IMG/VR virus record: IMGVR_UViG_3300027770_000039 | Span: 1-64,000 of that record | DNA from: a virus | Length of the DNA stretch: 64,000 bases | Reading direction: 5' to 3' (one strand) | In this document: positions 1 through 7,723 of the stretch, in pieces | How the letters are laid out: each line of letters opens with the position of its first letter | Position numbering within the stretch: the first letter of the stretch is position 1 | Notes under the pieces: generated by a model | Seen by the model: the letters and a program-made list of their open reading frames with translations, nothing else | What the model was told of the DNA's origin: nothing | The model's database searches: none | Made by a program: the position numbers and the translations under genes

Positions 1-739
1 AATAGTAATTTGATCCTTCATTCACTCCAAATGTTATTGTTGCATTAGAGCCTACATAAACATTGTTATAAACAGTGCCACCCATTTGCATTCCAAATGG
101 AAGATTCATTCTAACCCCAGCATCATCTACTCCAGCCAAAACATTTGTGCTAGTTCCAATAGTGGCTTGTAAATTGTTGACTGCTGTTTGGGCAGCATCA
201 ATAGCAAGGTTTGCTTGAGTTAATTCGGTTTGTGCGGTGGCTTGTGCTGTTGTTGCTGTTGTTTTTGCTGCAATGGCTTCGGATATTTGTACCTGTGCAG
301 TTGATGTGTCAATATTATTTATAGAGGTTTGGGCTGTTATAATTGTATTTTTTGCATCCTGAATTACTTGCGAACTTTGATCTATTGGTGTGATGGCTAA
401 GTTTATGCCATTAATTGTAGCGGTGGCTGTGTCTACTAAGGCTACATTTGATTGTGCTAATGTTACTGTGGCTGTTACTGTATCTACCGCTGCTTGGGCT
501 TCTACTCTTTCAGCAACTGCTAATGTTATGGTAGCTGTGGCAGTATCCGTAGCTGCAACAGATTGTTGAACTTCTGTAGTTGCTATAGCAAGGGCGGAGT
601 CTACTGCTTGTTGTGCGGGACTTACAACAACTTGTTCTTGTCCGCCATTATCTGTAGCCCAAGCATAACTTGGTCCAATAAAAAATAGCCAACCTGTAAC
701 AAAAAGGCTAGCTAAAAAGTATTTTAACTTTCTACTCAA
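1..739 (-). CDS. Secreted Ala/Gln/Thr-rich protein, 3' part outside window
   Basis: Open frame from a TTG start at 737-739 to the window edge; it was found by reading the strand directly. GGAG lies about 6 nt before the TTG. Residues 1-27 form a typical signal peptide: basic MSRKLK, a hydrophobic stretch with LFFIG, then a cleavage-like SYAWA. About 170 residues follow of Ala/Thr/Gln/Val repeats with heptad-like spacing, probably a coiled stalk. A beta module then begins (motif YVGSNATITFG) which resembles the YVGSN module in the tail protein at 24757-27309. A signal peptide on a phage protein suggests export or host-surface display; the function is not known to me. The start codon is the less certain part. 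Confidence 0.7.
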   Translation of the reverse strand, partial: MSRKLKYFLASLFVTGWLFFIGPSYAWATDNGGQEQVVVSPAQQAVDSALAIATTEVQQSVAATDTATATITLAVAERVEAQAAVDTVTATVTLAQSNVALVDTATATINGINLAITPIDQSSQVIQDAKNTIITAQTSINNIDTSTAQVQISEAIAAKTTATTAQATAQTELTQANLAIDAAQTAVNNLQATIGTSTNVLAGVDDAGVRMNLPFGMQMGGTVYNNVYVGSNATITFGVNEGSNYY

Positions 740-750
740 TTGGATCTCCA

Positions 751-773
751 ATATAACAAAATTTTTGTTATAT
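751..773. repeat. Perfect 10-bp inverted repeat, 3-nt loop
   Basis: The arms atataacaaa (751-760) and tttgttatat (764-773) are exact reverse complements. The repeat lies between the predicted -10 box (778-786) and the ribosome-binding site of the secreted-protein gene, so it would fold at the 5' end of that mRNA or act as a DNA operator. No T-run follows on the minus strand, so it does not look like a terminator for the FmdB-like gene. Confidence 0.6.
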
Positions 774-777
774 AGAA

Positions 778-786
778 ATTATATCA
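778..786 (-). promoter_or_regulatory. Extended -10 promoter TGATATAAT for the secreted-protein gene
   Basis: The minus strand reads TGATATAAT, a consensus extended -10, in the 72-bp gap after the FmdB-like gene. No convincing -35 is seen. The -10 is 39 nt from the TTG start, giving a short leader that holds the inverted repeat and GGAG. Confidence 0.5.
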
Positions 787-811
787 TGTATGTTTGTTTA
801 AATACTCTTAG

Positions 812-997
812 TTACTTAGGATTATCGGTTTTATAAAAGCCATTTCCCTTAAACTGTACACCTACTTGACTAAAGTATCTTTGCATTCTTAGTCCACAAG
901 CACTACATAAGTAAGATGGCTCAACATCTTTTATAGATCTTTCTTTAGAAACAATTTTTTCTGGGTTACACTCGCACTTATACTCATATACTGGCAT
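812..997 (-). CDS. FmdB-type zinc ribbon protein (61 aa)
   Basis: Starts MPVYEYKC, the hallmark beginning of the FmdB/CxxC regulatory family, has a second CSAC pair near residue 32, and ends with the family-typical QFKGNGFYKTD segment. The four cysteines probably bind one zinc. Family members are small putative regulatory proteins of unknown mechanism. The ATG overlaps the stop of the nuclease gene upstream, so the two are translationally coupled. Function beyond metal binding cannot be stated. Confidence 0.75.
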   Translation of the reverse strand: MPVYEYKCECNPEKIVSKERSIKDVEPSYLCSACGLRMQRYFSQVGVQFKGNGFYKTDNPK

Positions 998-1404
998 TAC
1001 TTACCGCTCTTTTTTCTCTTATCTGCAAGGATTGAAAAGTCTTTAACCTTTGTATCCCCCATGTATCCCCATGCATAACCATCTTCTATCATTTGCTCAT
1101 TAAGTGATTTAGAATCTCCATTAACATAAACCCAACCCAATATGCGACCATACTTTTCTGAGCTGTCTGGCTTTTCAGTTCTAACCACTATGTCTTTAGC
1201 ATCTTTGAATTTAGATTTAAGATACTCTTTTGATTCAATTCCTAAACTTTTTTCTAGTTTGTCTGTTGTCCTAGACTCTGGAGTATCTATTCCAGCCAAT
1301 CTAAGTCTTTGAGAATATGAAATGCTGAATCCCAAATCTATATCAACATCGATAGTGTCTCCATCAACTATCTTTGTTACCTGCTTAACTCTGTATTCAA
1401 ACAT
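997..1404 (-). CDS. Staphylococcal-nuclease-like (thermonuclease) protein
   Basis: From MFEYRVKQVTKIVDGDTIDV the protein follows the SNase fold: DGDT, then RLRLAGIDTPES with the catalytic Arg and Asp, a Lys/Glu-rich helix, and EKYGRILGWVYV with the second catalytic Arg. The family cleaves DNA or RNA with Ca2+. I prefer the ATG at 1402-1404 because GAAAGG precedes it and the family begins there; a TTG at 1494 would add 30 residues. No signal peptide is seen on the short form, so it probably acts in the cell, on nucleic acids or as a Tudor-SN-like binder. Ends overlapping the FmdB gene start. Confidence 0.8.
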   Translation of the reverse strand: MFEYRVKQVTKIVDGDTIDVDIDLGFSISYSQRLRLAGIDTPESRTTDKLEKSLGIESKEYLKSKFKDAKDIVVRTEKPDSSEKYGRILGWVYVNGDSKSLNEQMIEDGYAWGYMGDTKVKDFSILADKRKKSGK

Positions 1405-1456
1405 TTTATACCTTTCATTTATAATGAGCAGTTTTTTTAAGAAGTCATGCTCAGGA

Positions 1457-1524
1457 CTATACCAGTTATTTAACGTCGCTGTCTCCCCCGACAAATCTGC
1501 GACTTCCCGATGAAGGGGTGCAGA
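1457..1524 (-). promoter_or_regulatory. GC-rich structured leader upstream of the nuclease gene
   Basis: Between hsp20 and the nuclease ATG lie about 130 nt with locally high GC. Hairpin A pairs 1496-1500 with 1520-1524 (inner CCC/GGG). Hairpin B pairs 1475-1479 with 1499-1503 and 1480-1483 with 1490-1493. A and B share 1499-1500, so they cannot both form, as in attenuators. A TGGTATAGT extended -10-like motif sits just after them (about 1460-1468). A TTG-started reading frame also crosses the region, so it may instead be coding. Confidence 0.35.
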
Positions 1525-1538
1525 TATCTATTATACTA

Positions 1539-1955
1539 TTACTTTATTTTAATTGTTTTTGGCTTTTTCTCTTCAGGCACAGTACGATCTACATTAATAT
1601 TTAACATACCGTCCTTTAGATCTGCCCCAGTCACTTCCATGTACTCACCAAGAGCAAATGAGCGTGTGAACTTACGGCTTGCAATACCCTTGTGTACCAC
1701 TTCTGCGTCAGCGACTTCTGTAATCTCACCCTTAATGATAAGAGTTCCATTATCTACTGACACATCGATGTCTTCTTTGCCAAAACCTGCTACAGCAATA
1801 GAAATACGATATGTATCTTCATCTAGCTTAAGAAGATCATATGGAGGATATGACTGTGAGTTGACCTTATGTGCATTGTTTAGACGGCTTAACTCTCTGT
1901 TAAAGCCAATAAAAAAAGGATCATTGAAAAGATCCATAGCGAATTGTGTTACCAT
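1539..1955 (-). CDS. Hsp20 / alpha-crystallin small heat-shock protein
   Basis: 138 aa, the usual length for a small Hsp. The alpha-crystallin domain spans about residues 40-130: YRISIAVAGFGKEDIDVSVDNGTLIIKGE, a mid-domain with FTRSFAL, then GMLNINV, and a C-terminal basic tail containing an IKIK stretch in place of the usual IxI/V. It is an ATP-independent holdase in the cytoplasm; phage copies may protect virion or replication proteins. A consensus promoter at 2014-2042 and GAAAGGGG before the ATG indicate strong expression. Arg codons CGT/CGC are used more than in neighbouring genes, as in the capsid gene. Confidence 0.92.
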   Translation of the reverse strand: MVTQFAMDLFNDPFFIGFNRELSRLNNAHKVNSQSYPPYDLLKLDEDTYRISIAVAGFGKEDIDVSVDNGTLIIKGEITEVADAEVVHKGIASRKFTRSFALGEYMEVTGADLKDGMLNINVDRTVPEEKKPKTIKIK

Positions 1956-1986
1956 TTTATTCCCCTTTCAAGCGAATAATTTAAAT

Positions 1987-2042
1987 TAGGCCCCATTTGG
2001 CGACCTATATATTATTATAGCAAATCTTAGACTTTTTTACAA
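1987..2042 (-). promoter_or_regulatory. Sigma70-like promoter and leader hairpin of hsp20
   Basis: -35 TTGTAA (2037-2042), 17-nt spacer, -10 TATAAT (2014-2019) preceded by TGC. The start site would fall near 2007. The first 21 nt of the leader (1987-2007) can fold with TAGG/CCTA plus two more pairs. The hsp20 ATG is at 1955. The leader could act as a thermometer, but no pairing to the Shine-Dalgarno is obvious. Confidence 0.7.
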
Positions 2043-2861
2043 TTAGTCAGACATTTCTTCCATAAGCTTCAAAAGGCTGGATATATTTTTTTGGCTGGTT
2101 ACTATCATAAAGTCATCTATCCCATATTTTTTAGATATATCTCTAATTTCCTGCTTAACCTCTTCCATGTTTCCACGTACTAAATGCTCTTTCTTTTCTA
2201 AAACATAAGGCTTTTCAGATTTATTAGGGGTCCACTCCTGATAATGATATTGTATATCTTTATCAAGTTCTTCTTTTGTTTCCCTAATTAAAGGGTCAAT
2301 AATTAATACAATCTTAGTATTTTTTAATTCATTAACTGATTCCTCTAGCCTACTTTCATGTACAATAGCATAGTCTGTCCATTTATTAGCCAAGTCAATT
2401 GTCATTGGAGAATTTGCAATTGTATAAGAAATTGGCGCTTGGTCCCCCATCTTGTTAAAAAATTTATCTGCCCATTTATCCGCAAGTTCTATTCTTTTTT
2501 CGACAGTACTTATTAAAGACTCGTCAAAATTATACATATCCATTGCTTCTTTTTGTTCATCTTCAAGCATTTTTCCAGCAACTAGATTAAATGTTACCCT
2601 ATTTTTATAGTGAACATTCATTGTATTAAAAAATCTAATTGCATATTCTGGACTCATTGTGTAAGCCCTAAACGCCATCATAAACTTAAGGTGTTTTGAT
2701 ACTCTTATCATGCTTTGCAAAAAGGGAACATAGTCTGTTGAAATTATAGAATATGTTAATAAAACAGAATAAGCTTTTGCTCTTTCTAAATCTCTTGCCA
2801 TTTGAACTAATTCAGTTTCTGAATCTCCGTAGTCAAACCTGTGCATCCAATGAAATTTCAT
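2043..2861 (-). CDS. Luciferase-like (FMN/F420-type) monooxygenase
   Basis: 272 aa TIM-barrel protein of the bacterial luciferase/SsuD superfamily. The N-terminal beta-alpha repeats (ERAKAYSVLLTYS, then a DYVPFLQSMIRVSKHLKFMMAFR strand pair) and SPEYAIRFFNTMNVHYKNRVTFNLVAG match the family pattern sP..A....tld..s.gR...n.v.G. The C-terminal RGNMEEVKQEIRDISKKYGIDDFMIV fits the last barrel helix. Such enzymes oxidise small molecules with reduced flavin and O2. It is shorter than most (300-380 aa). The ATG overlaps the end of the 2OG oxygenase gene by 4 nt, so they form one operon. Substrate unknown; the assignment is by motif pattern only. Confidence 0.7.
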   Translation of the reverse strand: MKFHWMHRFDYGDSETELVQMARDLERAKAYSVLLTYSIISTDYVPFLQSMIRVSKHLKFMMAFRAYTMSPEYAIRFFNTMNVHYKNRVTFNLVAGKMLEDEQKEAMDMYNFDESLISTVEKRIELADKWADKFFNKMGDQAPISYTIANSPMTIDLANKWTDYAIVHESRLEESVNELKNTKIVLIIDPLIRETKEELDKDIQYHYQEWTPNKSEKPYVLEKKEHLVRGNMEEVKQEIRDISKKYGIDDFMIVTSQKNISSLLKLMEEMSD

Positions 2862-3499
2862 TTTTTATTAAATTCTAAAAATTGAGTCCATTGAGAAATA
2901 GTGTACCTCGTTCCAGAAGTAATCTCTGATACACCATGAACATAATGGGTATTCCCTGGAAAAAGAATTAACATATTTTTTTTAGGCTTAATACTGTAAT
3001 TAAAATCTGGGAAGTACAATTCCCCCCCTTCATAATCATCATTTAAATATGCAAGTACAGACAGGTGACCACTCCATAAATATGGATATTTTTCAATTTG
3101 AGACTCATATGTATCGTTTTCATAGTCTGGATCATCTATGTCTAGGATGTCTGTGTGCGGCTCTATATAAGTTCCAGTTGGATGAACTATATAAAGAAAA
3201 GGCTTATCTTGTACAAATTTCATTTTGTATTCTACGGTTACCTTATGAATAAGTTTTTTTCTCATTATGTTAGTAAACAATAACTCTTCTTCTGAGGGTA
3301 CATACTCTTCTAAAGTATGTATCGGATAGGAATGATTTACTCCCTCTTTTACTTTATACTTTGAAATAATTGACATTGCAGTTTTAGATTCTTTATCTGT
3401 TAAATAATTTTCAAATACCTTTATATTATTAATACCTGTGCCTATTTGTTTTGTAATATTATCAATATTAACAGGCTTTGGAGAAAAGCTTTCTTTCAT
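2858..3499 (-). CDS. 2OG-Fe(II) oxygenase, prolyl-4-hydroxylase-like
   Basis: 213 aa. Iron ligands H115-x-D117 (EPHTD) and H188 (HYVHGV), with R198 (GTRYTIS) to hold 2-oxoglutarate. The strand YLNDDYEGGELYFP between them is the signature of this phage/P4H-like family. The reaction is hydroxylation of a protein or small-molecule carbon coupled to 2-oxoglutarate decarboxylation. It overlaps the TipAS gene by 4 nt upstream and the luciferase-like gene by 4 nt downstream, so three genes share one transcript. Substrate unknown. Confidence 0.85.
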   Translation of the reverse strand: MKESFSPKPVNIDNITKQIGTGINNIKVFENYLTDKESKTAMSIISKYKVKEGVNHSYPIHTLEEYVPSEEELLFTNIMRKKLIHKVTVEYKMKFVQDKPFLYIVHPTGTYIEPHTDILDIDDPDYENDTYESQIEKYPYLWSGHLSVLAYLNDDYEGGELYFPDFNYSIKPKKNMLILFPGNTHYVHGVSEITSGTRYTISQWTQFLEFNKK

Positions 3500-3954
3500 A
3501 TTTTATCTGTCGACAAACTATCCCAATTATCTTTTCTTTTATGAGAATAGGCTCTTGATAATTTTAGCAAATATGAGTTAAGTCCTGGGGCTTGTTTTTC
3601 AAAAAACAAAGCATATTTTTTATCTAATTGAGTTTGCATTCTAAGCTTTATTAAATATTCTTCACTTACTGGGAAAAACCATTTAACAAAATGATCAACA
3701 AACATATCAAATGCAAGCTCTGCTTTAGGGTCTTCAACTGGAACTTTGTTATTAATGCACTCTGCCAGGTATGCGTTTAATTCGTGTGCGTCTTTAATCA
3801 TTGCATCCCAGTCTTTTCTGGTATATTTTGAAATTCTTTCTTTAGCTATTAAAACTAGTCTATCGTCTGGGGAAGTGGCAGCCCATTCTTTCCAAAGCAT
3901 AGAGCATGTAACGTCTTCAGCTTTTTTAATCCATTTTCCCTTATGTATTAGCAT
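3496..3954 (-). CDS. TipAS-like drug-binding domain protein
   Basis: 152 aa, predicted all-helical. The pattern TRKDWDAMIKDAHELNAYLAE, then DPKAELAFDMFVDHFVKWF, and finally FFEKQAPGLNSYLLKLSRAY matches the TipAS domain of the TipA/MerR regulators, which binds thiopeptide antibiotics in Streptomyces; the APGL plus C-terminal aromatic helix is characteristic. No HTH is fused, so it would be a stand-alone ligand-binding domain. No Shine-Dalgarno is present, and a TGGTATAAT box ends 6 nt before the ATG, so the mRNA appears leaderless. It may sequester an antibiotic or toxin; that role is inference. Confidence 0.6.
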   Translation of the reverse strand: MLIHKGKWIKKAEDVTCSMLWKEWAATSPDDRLVLIAKERISKYTRKDWDAMIKDAHELNAYLAECINNKVPVEDPKAELAFDMFVDHFVKWFFPVSEEYLIKLRMQTQLDKKYALFFEKQAPGLNSYLLKLSRAYSHKRKDNWDSLSTDKI

Positions 3955-3960
3955 ATCTAT

Positions 3961-3969
3961 ATTATACCA
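3961..3969 (-). promoter_or_regulatory. Leaderless promoter TGGTATAAT
   Basis: Extended -10 TGGTATAAT followed by 6 nt and the ATG at 3952-3954. The expected start site is at or next to the A of the ATG. There is no Shine-Dalgarno. The same arrangement occurs at 31243 and, with TACAAT, at 52659. Confidence 0.65.
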
Positions 3970-5388
3970 TTATGAAATTATTTGATGTTTATAATACTTT
4001 TCCCATTCTTCTATGTCTTTTTCATCATTAATTAAAGGCTGTCCCTTAACATTTAAGCTGGTGTTTAACAAAACTGGTACTCCAGTTAAATCAAACCATT
4101 GCTTTAGTACTTCATACAGTCCTGGGTGCTGATTTTTATTAATTGTTTGAACTCTCGAAGTACCGTCAGCATGTACAACAGATGGTATTATGTCTGGCTT
4201 TAAACATTTAACGGCGTACTGCATATAAGGAGAGCTAAAATTAATATCAAACCATTTGCTTGCATGCTCTTCCATTACGACTGGTGCAAATGGTCTAAAT
4301 GATTCTCTTTTTTTTATTAAATTTACTTTGTTTTTTATTTCTGGATCTCTTGGGTCTGCAAGTATGCTTCTGTTTCCCAAAGCCCTTGGGCCAAACTCTG
4401 CTCTTCCAGAGGCAACTGCAACTATTTTATTGTCAGCTAAACCTTTAATTATTTTATTTACTGGGTACTCCCCGCCTAAATCGTACCCTAGGTATGGAGT
4501 CTGCCAATCTAAATGTTTTCCGTAAAGTGCTGCTGCTGCACCCAAAGAACTTCCAGAATCTCCTGGGTTTGGCATTATCCATACGTCATTAAATATTTTC
4601 CATAACTTAGTATTTGCTGAGCAGTTAAGTGCACACCCTCCCATAAAAACCAAATTGTTCTTTTTTGTTAAATCTTTTGCGTACCTCATAAAATCTATAA
4701 GCCTTTGTTCATAAACTACTTGAACTGCTGCTGCAATATCAAACTTATCTTGCTCTGAAACCCATCCCCAGTCAGTAATGCCTTTGTGAAAATTATACTT
4801 TTGCTTGTCATATCTAGGAAAATAATTATCTATCTGTTTATAATATTTTGTCCAATCTCCATAAGCAGCCATCCCCATCATAATATACTCTTCTTGATTT
4901 GGCATAAGTCCAACCAGCTGAGTAAAGGCTGAGTAAAACAATCCAAAACTTACTGGGTAATTTTGCTTAAACTTTAATTTTATTTTTTCACCTTCTCCTA
5001 CCCAAATAGTAGAAGTATTATATTCACCAATTGAATCTAGAACTACAATTGCTGAGTCAGAAAACCTACTTGTATAATATCCAGCACATGCGTGTGAGTA
5101 ATGATGGCTAAATGATTTTCTTCGTATACCCTCTATGTTAAACTTAGGCTTCCACTCCCCTACGCCACCCTTTATAAATAGCCTAGAGGCCTTTAGAAGG
5201 GGTTTCTCGTAGTAGGCTATAGCATCAGGTGCCCCATATGACAAAGCATCATTAACTAAACTATTATTGATATACCAATCATTCTTCTGCTTGCTATATC
5301 TTTCTGCGTGTCCTGCAAAAATAATTTTTCCATTTTCTATTAAAGAAACAGAAGCATCGTGTGAGGTTTCGTTAACCCCAAGAATTAT
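3970..5388 (-). CDS. Carbamoyltransferase (NodU/TobZ/HypF-C type)
   Basis: From MIILGVNETSHDASVSLIENG the protein follows the ASKHA-fold carbamoyltransferase: SHHYSHACAGYYTS, VLDSIGEY, GGCALNCSANTKL and NPGDSGSSLGAAAALYG form the N-terminal TsaD-like domain; GRAEFGPRALGNRSILADP and the RESFRPFAPVV and VPVLLNTSLNVKGQP blocks form the C-terminal domain. The family transfers carbamoyl from carbamoyl phosphate to hydroxyl groups. The N-terminal domain is complete; the C-terminus stops about 20 residues after LNVKGQP, shorter than bacterial members. An ATG at 5421 would add 11 residues. Phage members have been linked to modified DNA bases, but the target here is unknown. Confidence 0.88.
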   Translation of the reverse strand: MILGVNETSHDASVSLIENGKIIFAGHAERYSKQKNDWYINNSLVNDALSYGAPDAIAYYEKPLLKASRLFIKGGVGEWKPKFNIEGIRRKSFSHHYSHACAGYYTSRFSDSAIVVLDSIGEYNTSTIWVGEGEKIKLKFKQNYPVSFGLFYSAFTQLVGLMPNQEEYIMMGMAAYGDWTKYYKQIDNYFPRYDKQKYNFHKGITDWGWVSEQDKFDIAAAVQVVYEQRLIDFMRYAKDLTKKNNLVFMGGCALNCSANTKLWKIFNDVWIMPNPGDSGSSLGAAAALYGKHLDWQTPYLGYDLGGEYPVNKIIKGLADNKIVAVASGRAEFGPRALGNRSILADPRDPEIKNKVNLIKKRESFRPFAPVVMEEHASKWFDINFSSPYMQYAVKCLKPDIIPSVVHADGTSRVQTINKNQHPGLYEVLKQWFDLTGVPVLLNTSLNVKGQPLINDEKDIEEWEKYYKHQIIS

Positions 5389-5701
5389 CATCTTTAGGAT
5401 CTCTTTCTGGAACAATTCCATAGTGTTTTTTTAAACGCTTTAGGCCTTCTGGAGTTGCGCTAAAAGTAGCTTCTAGATTTTCGTTATAGGAAACAGAAAT
5501 TAAATTTTCTTTGTATAGCCCAATTAATGTTTCATCAATGTAATCTGTATGAGCTTTCCATAATTCTGGAGCAATATCTTTAGCAATTTCATTTACTTTA
5601 TAAATAGCTTCTCCATTTTTTTCTACTCCAACAAAATCTATTGCACCAATTTCTACATAGTGTTTAAACAAAGCAGAGTCATCTTCTTCAAACAGATTCA
5701 T
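5372..5701 (-). CDS. Hypothetical protein, 109 aa
   Basis: Acidic helical protein with a possible C-terminal winged-helix feel (TLIGLYKENLISVSYNENLEATFSATPEGLKRLKKHYG: helix, beta wing, helix). No family recognised. It overlaps the next gene upstream by 14 nt and the long form of the carbamoyltransferase downstream, so it is part of the terminase operon. Could be a small DNA-binding or accessory protein; no catalytic motif is visible. Confidence 0.6.
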   Translation of the reverse strand: MNLFEEDDSALFKHYVEIGAIDFVGVEKNGEAIYKVNEIAKDIAPELWKAHTDYIDETLIGLYKENLISVSYNENLEATFSATPEGLKRLKKHYGIVPERDPKDDNSWG

Positions 5702-5927
5702 TGCTTTTTTCTATTTCAACTAAAGATTGTACATATTCCGAAAAATGCTTTCTGATACCTCCAGTGGGTCTTGATCCAATGCTGGTCCAGATACGGGAAT
5801 ATTCTTTTATATTGTAATAAGTTGTTGGACAAACTTTTATACCATTGTAGTCTTTAAGAACAATAGGAAGCGGAACATGCTTTCCACAACATATACATTC
5901 TTTTGCTTTTTCTTGATACATGCTCAT
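5688..5927 (-). CDS. Small zinc-binding protein, 79 aa
   Basis: Contains CICC near residue 11 and a later single Cys in VCPTTYY; this may form a small zinc site, then an Arg/Gly segment and an acidic helix. The ATG overlaps the terminase large-subunit stop (ATGA). Function unknown; position after the terminase suggests a packaging or head-filling accessory, but that is only context. Confidence 0.6.
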   Translation of the reverse strand: MSMYQEKAKECICCGKHVPLPIVLKDYNGIKVCPTTYYNIKEYSRIWTSIGSRPTGGIRKHFSEYVQSLVEIEKSNESV

Positions 5928-7723
5928 ATTATCATCATCCTATCCATTGCTTCCTTGAGCTCTTGTGGTATTCGGGGAGCTCTTATCATATTTTGAACGT
6001 ACTCTTCTTCTTTTGCAACTCCAAAATCATTATCATAACTCATTGACTCGTAGTTATGTATTTTTATTTCTTGATTTGTATCAAACCTTGTATGAGATAT
6101 AGCATTAAATATTGAACCACAAACAGCATCTGCTAAATCTTTTGATCCTTTTCTTGGATGGTCTACCTTATCCCTCATAATTCTTAGCTGTAACAATTCA
6201 TCTATAAGTAAAGGAATGTGTGGTCCTTTTAATCTTTCTTCTAAGACCACCATTGCCATGTCGTCATAATGTTTTTTAGCAACAGATAACAATTCTGTGT
6301 TTATTCCATACTGCTTTAATTGTTGCATCATGTCGTGAGAATTCCATCTATCAAAAGTGCATAACCTAATTTTAAATCCTTTAGTTTTTAAAGATAATAT
6401 ATAATCTTTAACTTCAGTAAAGTCCACCGATTTGTCTGGAGTTGGTGTCCAAAACCTTACCACATCTACTTCGACTATGGGAGCTGGTTGTGAGTAGGTA
6501 TCCGTTACCTTTATGTTAACCCATTTTTGAACGTGAGACATTGCAACAGCACAATGATCGTGTTTTTGGGCAAGGTCAACATGAATAAAATATTCTTTAT
6601 CTGGATCTGGTGCGAACCAGTCTTCAAATCTTCCAAACTGATCTACCGCTAATCCTAAATTACTAAATGATTTTTCAATTTTTTCTCTTGATTTAAAAAA
6701 TGCATCTATCGCTTCTGACGGCATACATGCAAATCTTCCGAGTGCGTCTGGTGCATTCTTGTAAAAAGCTATTTTAAAATCTTCTATGCTTCTTGTAGGG
6801 TTAACGTCCCAAGTGGGTCTTCGAAGTGCGTACATTCCTGGATATTTGTAAGAAATAATATTATCTTCTTCCCACTCTATATCAAACTCATTACCCGCAG
6901 TACCCTCTGGAAGATCCATATCTAATTTAAATCTATGCGATCTAACGACAACTTCTTTGTCTGCTACAACATCGTCATATCTTTGCTGTATATAATCATT
7001 TTTGTATCTTGGAAAAGATAGTAAAATTACTTTACCGTAGTCTGGAAATCTAGAGTCTACAGAAGCACGATACATTTCATAAATAAGGCTTCCTGTTTTT
7101 GCCTGCTCATGCCCAGTAGTATTTTCAACACTAAATCCAGATATCTCATCTAGGATAACTACTATTACGTTATAGCCTTCCCAAGCCTCACGCTCAGAGT
7201 GTCCAGAGTGTACGGTTATATTTTTATTGAATTTTATTTCAGAAGCTTTTTCTGAGTATTTTCCAACAAACCATGGGGACTTGTCAATTCTAGTTCTAAA
7301 CCCTTTAAAGAATACGTTGCTTGCTTGCTGGGCGTTAATAGCAATATTAATAATGTCTATAGAGTCACCAGGAGGTTTTCCGTAATAAGAAGCTGGGTCT
7401 TTCAAACAAAGCAATAGATATACAATATACGACACTGCAATTGTTGAACAGTAGTCTTTCCCAGACCCTTTTCCTAGCTGAGCAACTACCTCGTTGGCAG
7501 TTTGCTTGAACATTCTATGTCCTTCTTCTTCTCCAAAAAGTTTTATTAAAGTAGACTCTTTATACACCTGTGAGCTTTTTTCAATTAAAGTGTATTGATA
7601 TTCTGAAAGTTCTGGTAGGCCTAGATATTTTTCATTAGTTACAAAATCTCTTAGCGATACAGGCTTTTCATCAAACTCTTCGCCATCAAGCATGTCGATG
7701 ATATCAGAAAAATCAAATGACAT
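5924..7723 (-). CDS. terL: Terminase large subunit
   Basis: 599 aa packaging motor with an N-terminal ATPase and C-terminal nuclease. Walker A is GKGSGKD at residues 84-90; Walker B with the catalytic Glu is VIVVILDE. The RNase H-like nuclease has IHVDLAQKHDHCAVAM (first Asp), TFDRWNSHD (second acidic site) and SKDLADAVCGSI (third Asp). It cuts concatemers and pumps DNA into proheads through the portal. The small subunit overlaps its start by 11 nt. Unusually, it sits over 40 kb from the portal gene within the window. Confidence 0.95.
   Translation of the reverse strand: MSFDFSDIIDMLDGEEFDEKPVSLRDFVTNEKYLGLPELSEYQYTLIEKSSQVYKESTLIKLFGEEEGHRMFKQTANEVVAQLGKGSGKDYCSTIAVSYIVYLLLCLKDPASYYGKPPGDSIDIINIAINAQQASNVFFKGFRTRIDKSPWFVGKYSEKASEIKFNKNITVHSGHSEREAWEGYNVIVVILDEISGFSVENTTGHEQAKTGSLIYEMYRASVDSRFPDYGKVILLSFPRYKNDYIQQRYDDVVADKEVVVRSHRFKLDMDLPEGTAGNEFDIEWEEDNIISYKYPGMYALRRPTWDVNPTRSIEDFKIAFYKNAPDALGRFACMPSEAIDAFFKSREKIEKSFSNLGLAVDQFGRFEDWFAPDPDKEYFIHVDLAQKHDHCAVAMSHVQKWVNIKVTDTYSQPAPIVEVDVVRFWTPTPDKSVDFTEVKDYILSLKTKGFKIRLCTFDRWNSHDMMQQLKQYGINTELLSVAKKHYDDMAMVVLEERLKGPHIPLLIDELLQLRIMRDKVDHPRKGSKDLADAVCGSIFNAISHTRFDTNQEIKIHNYESMSYDNDFGVAKEEEYVQNMIRAPRIPQELKEAMDRMMII

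Noticed and set aside
3970-5388. Frameshift or truncation at the carbamoyltransferase C-terminus
   Set aside because: Core motifs through LNVKGQP are intact and the gene ends cleanly 15 nt before the next promoter-linked gene, so a naturally short phage version is as likely.
5372-5701. Winged-helix regulator call
   Set aside because: Only a weak helix-wing-helix impression; no recognisable family signature, left as hypothetical.
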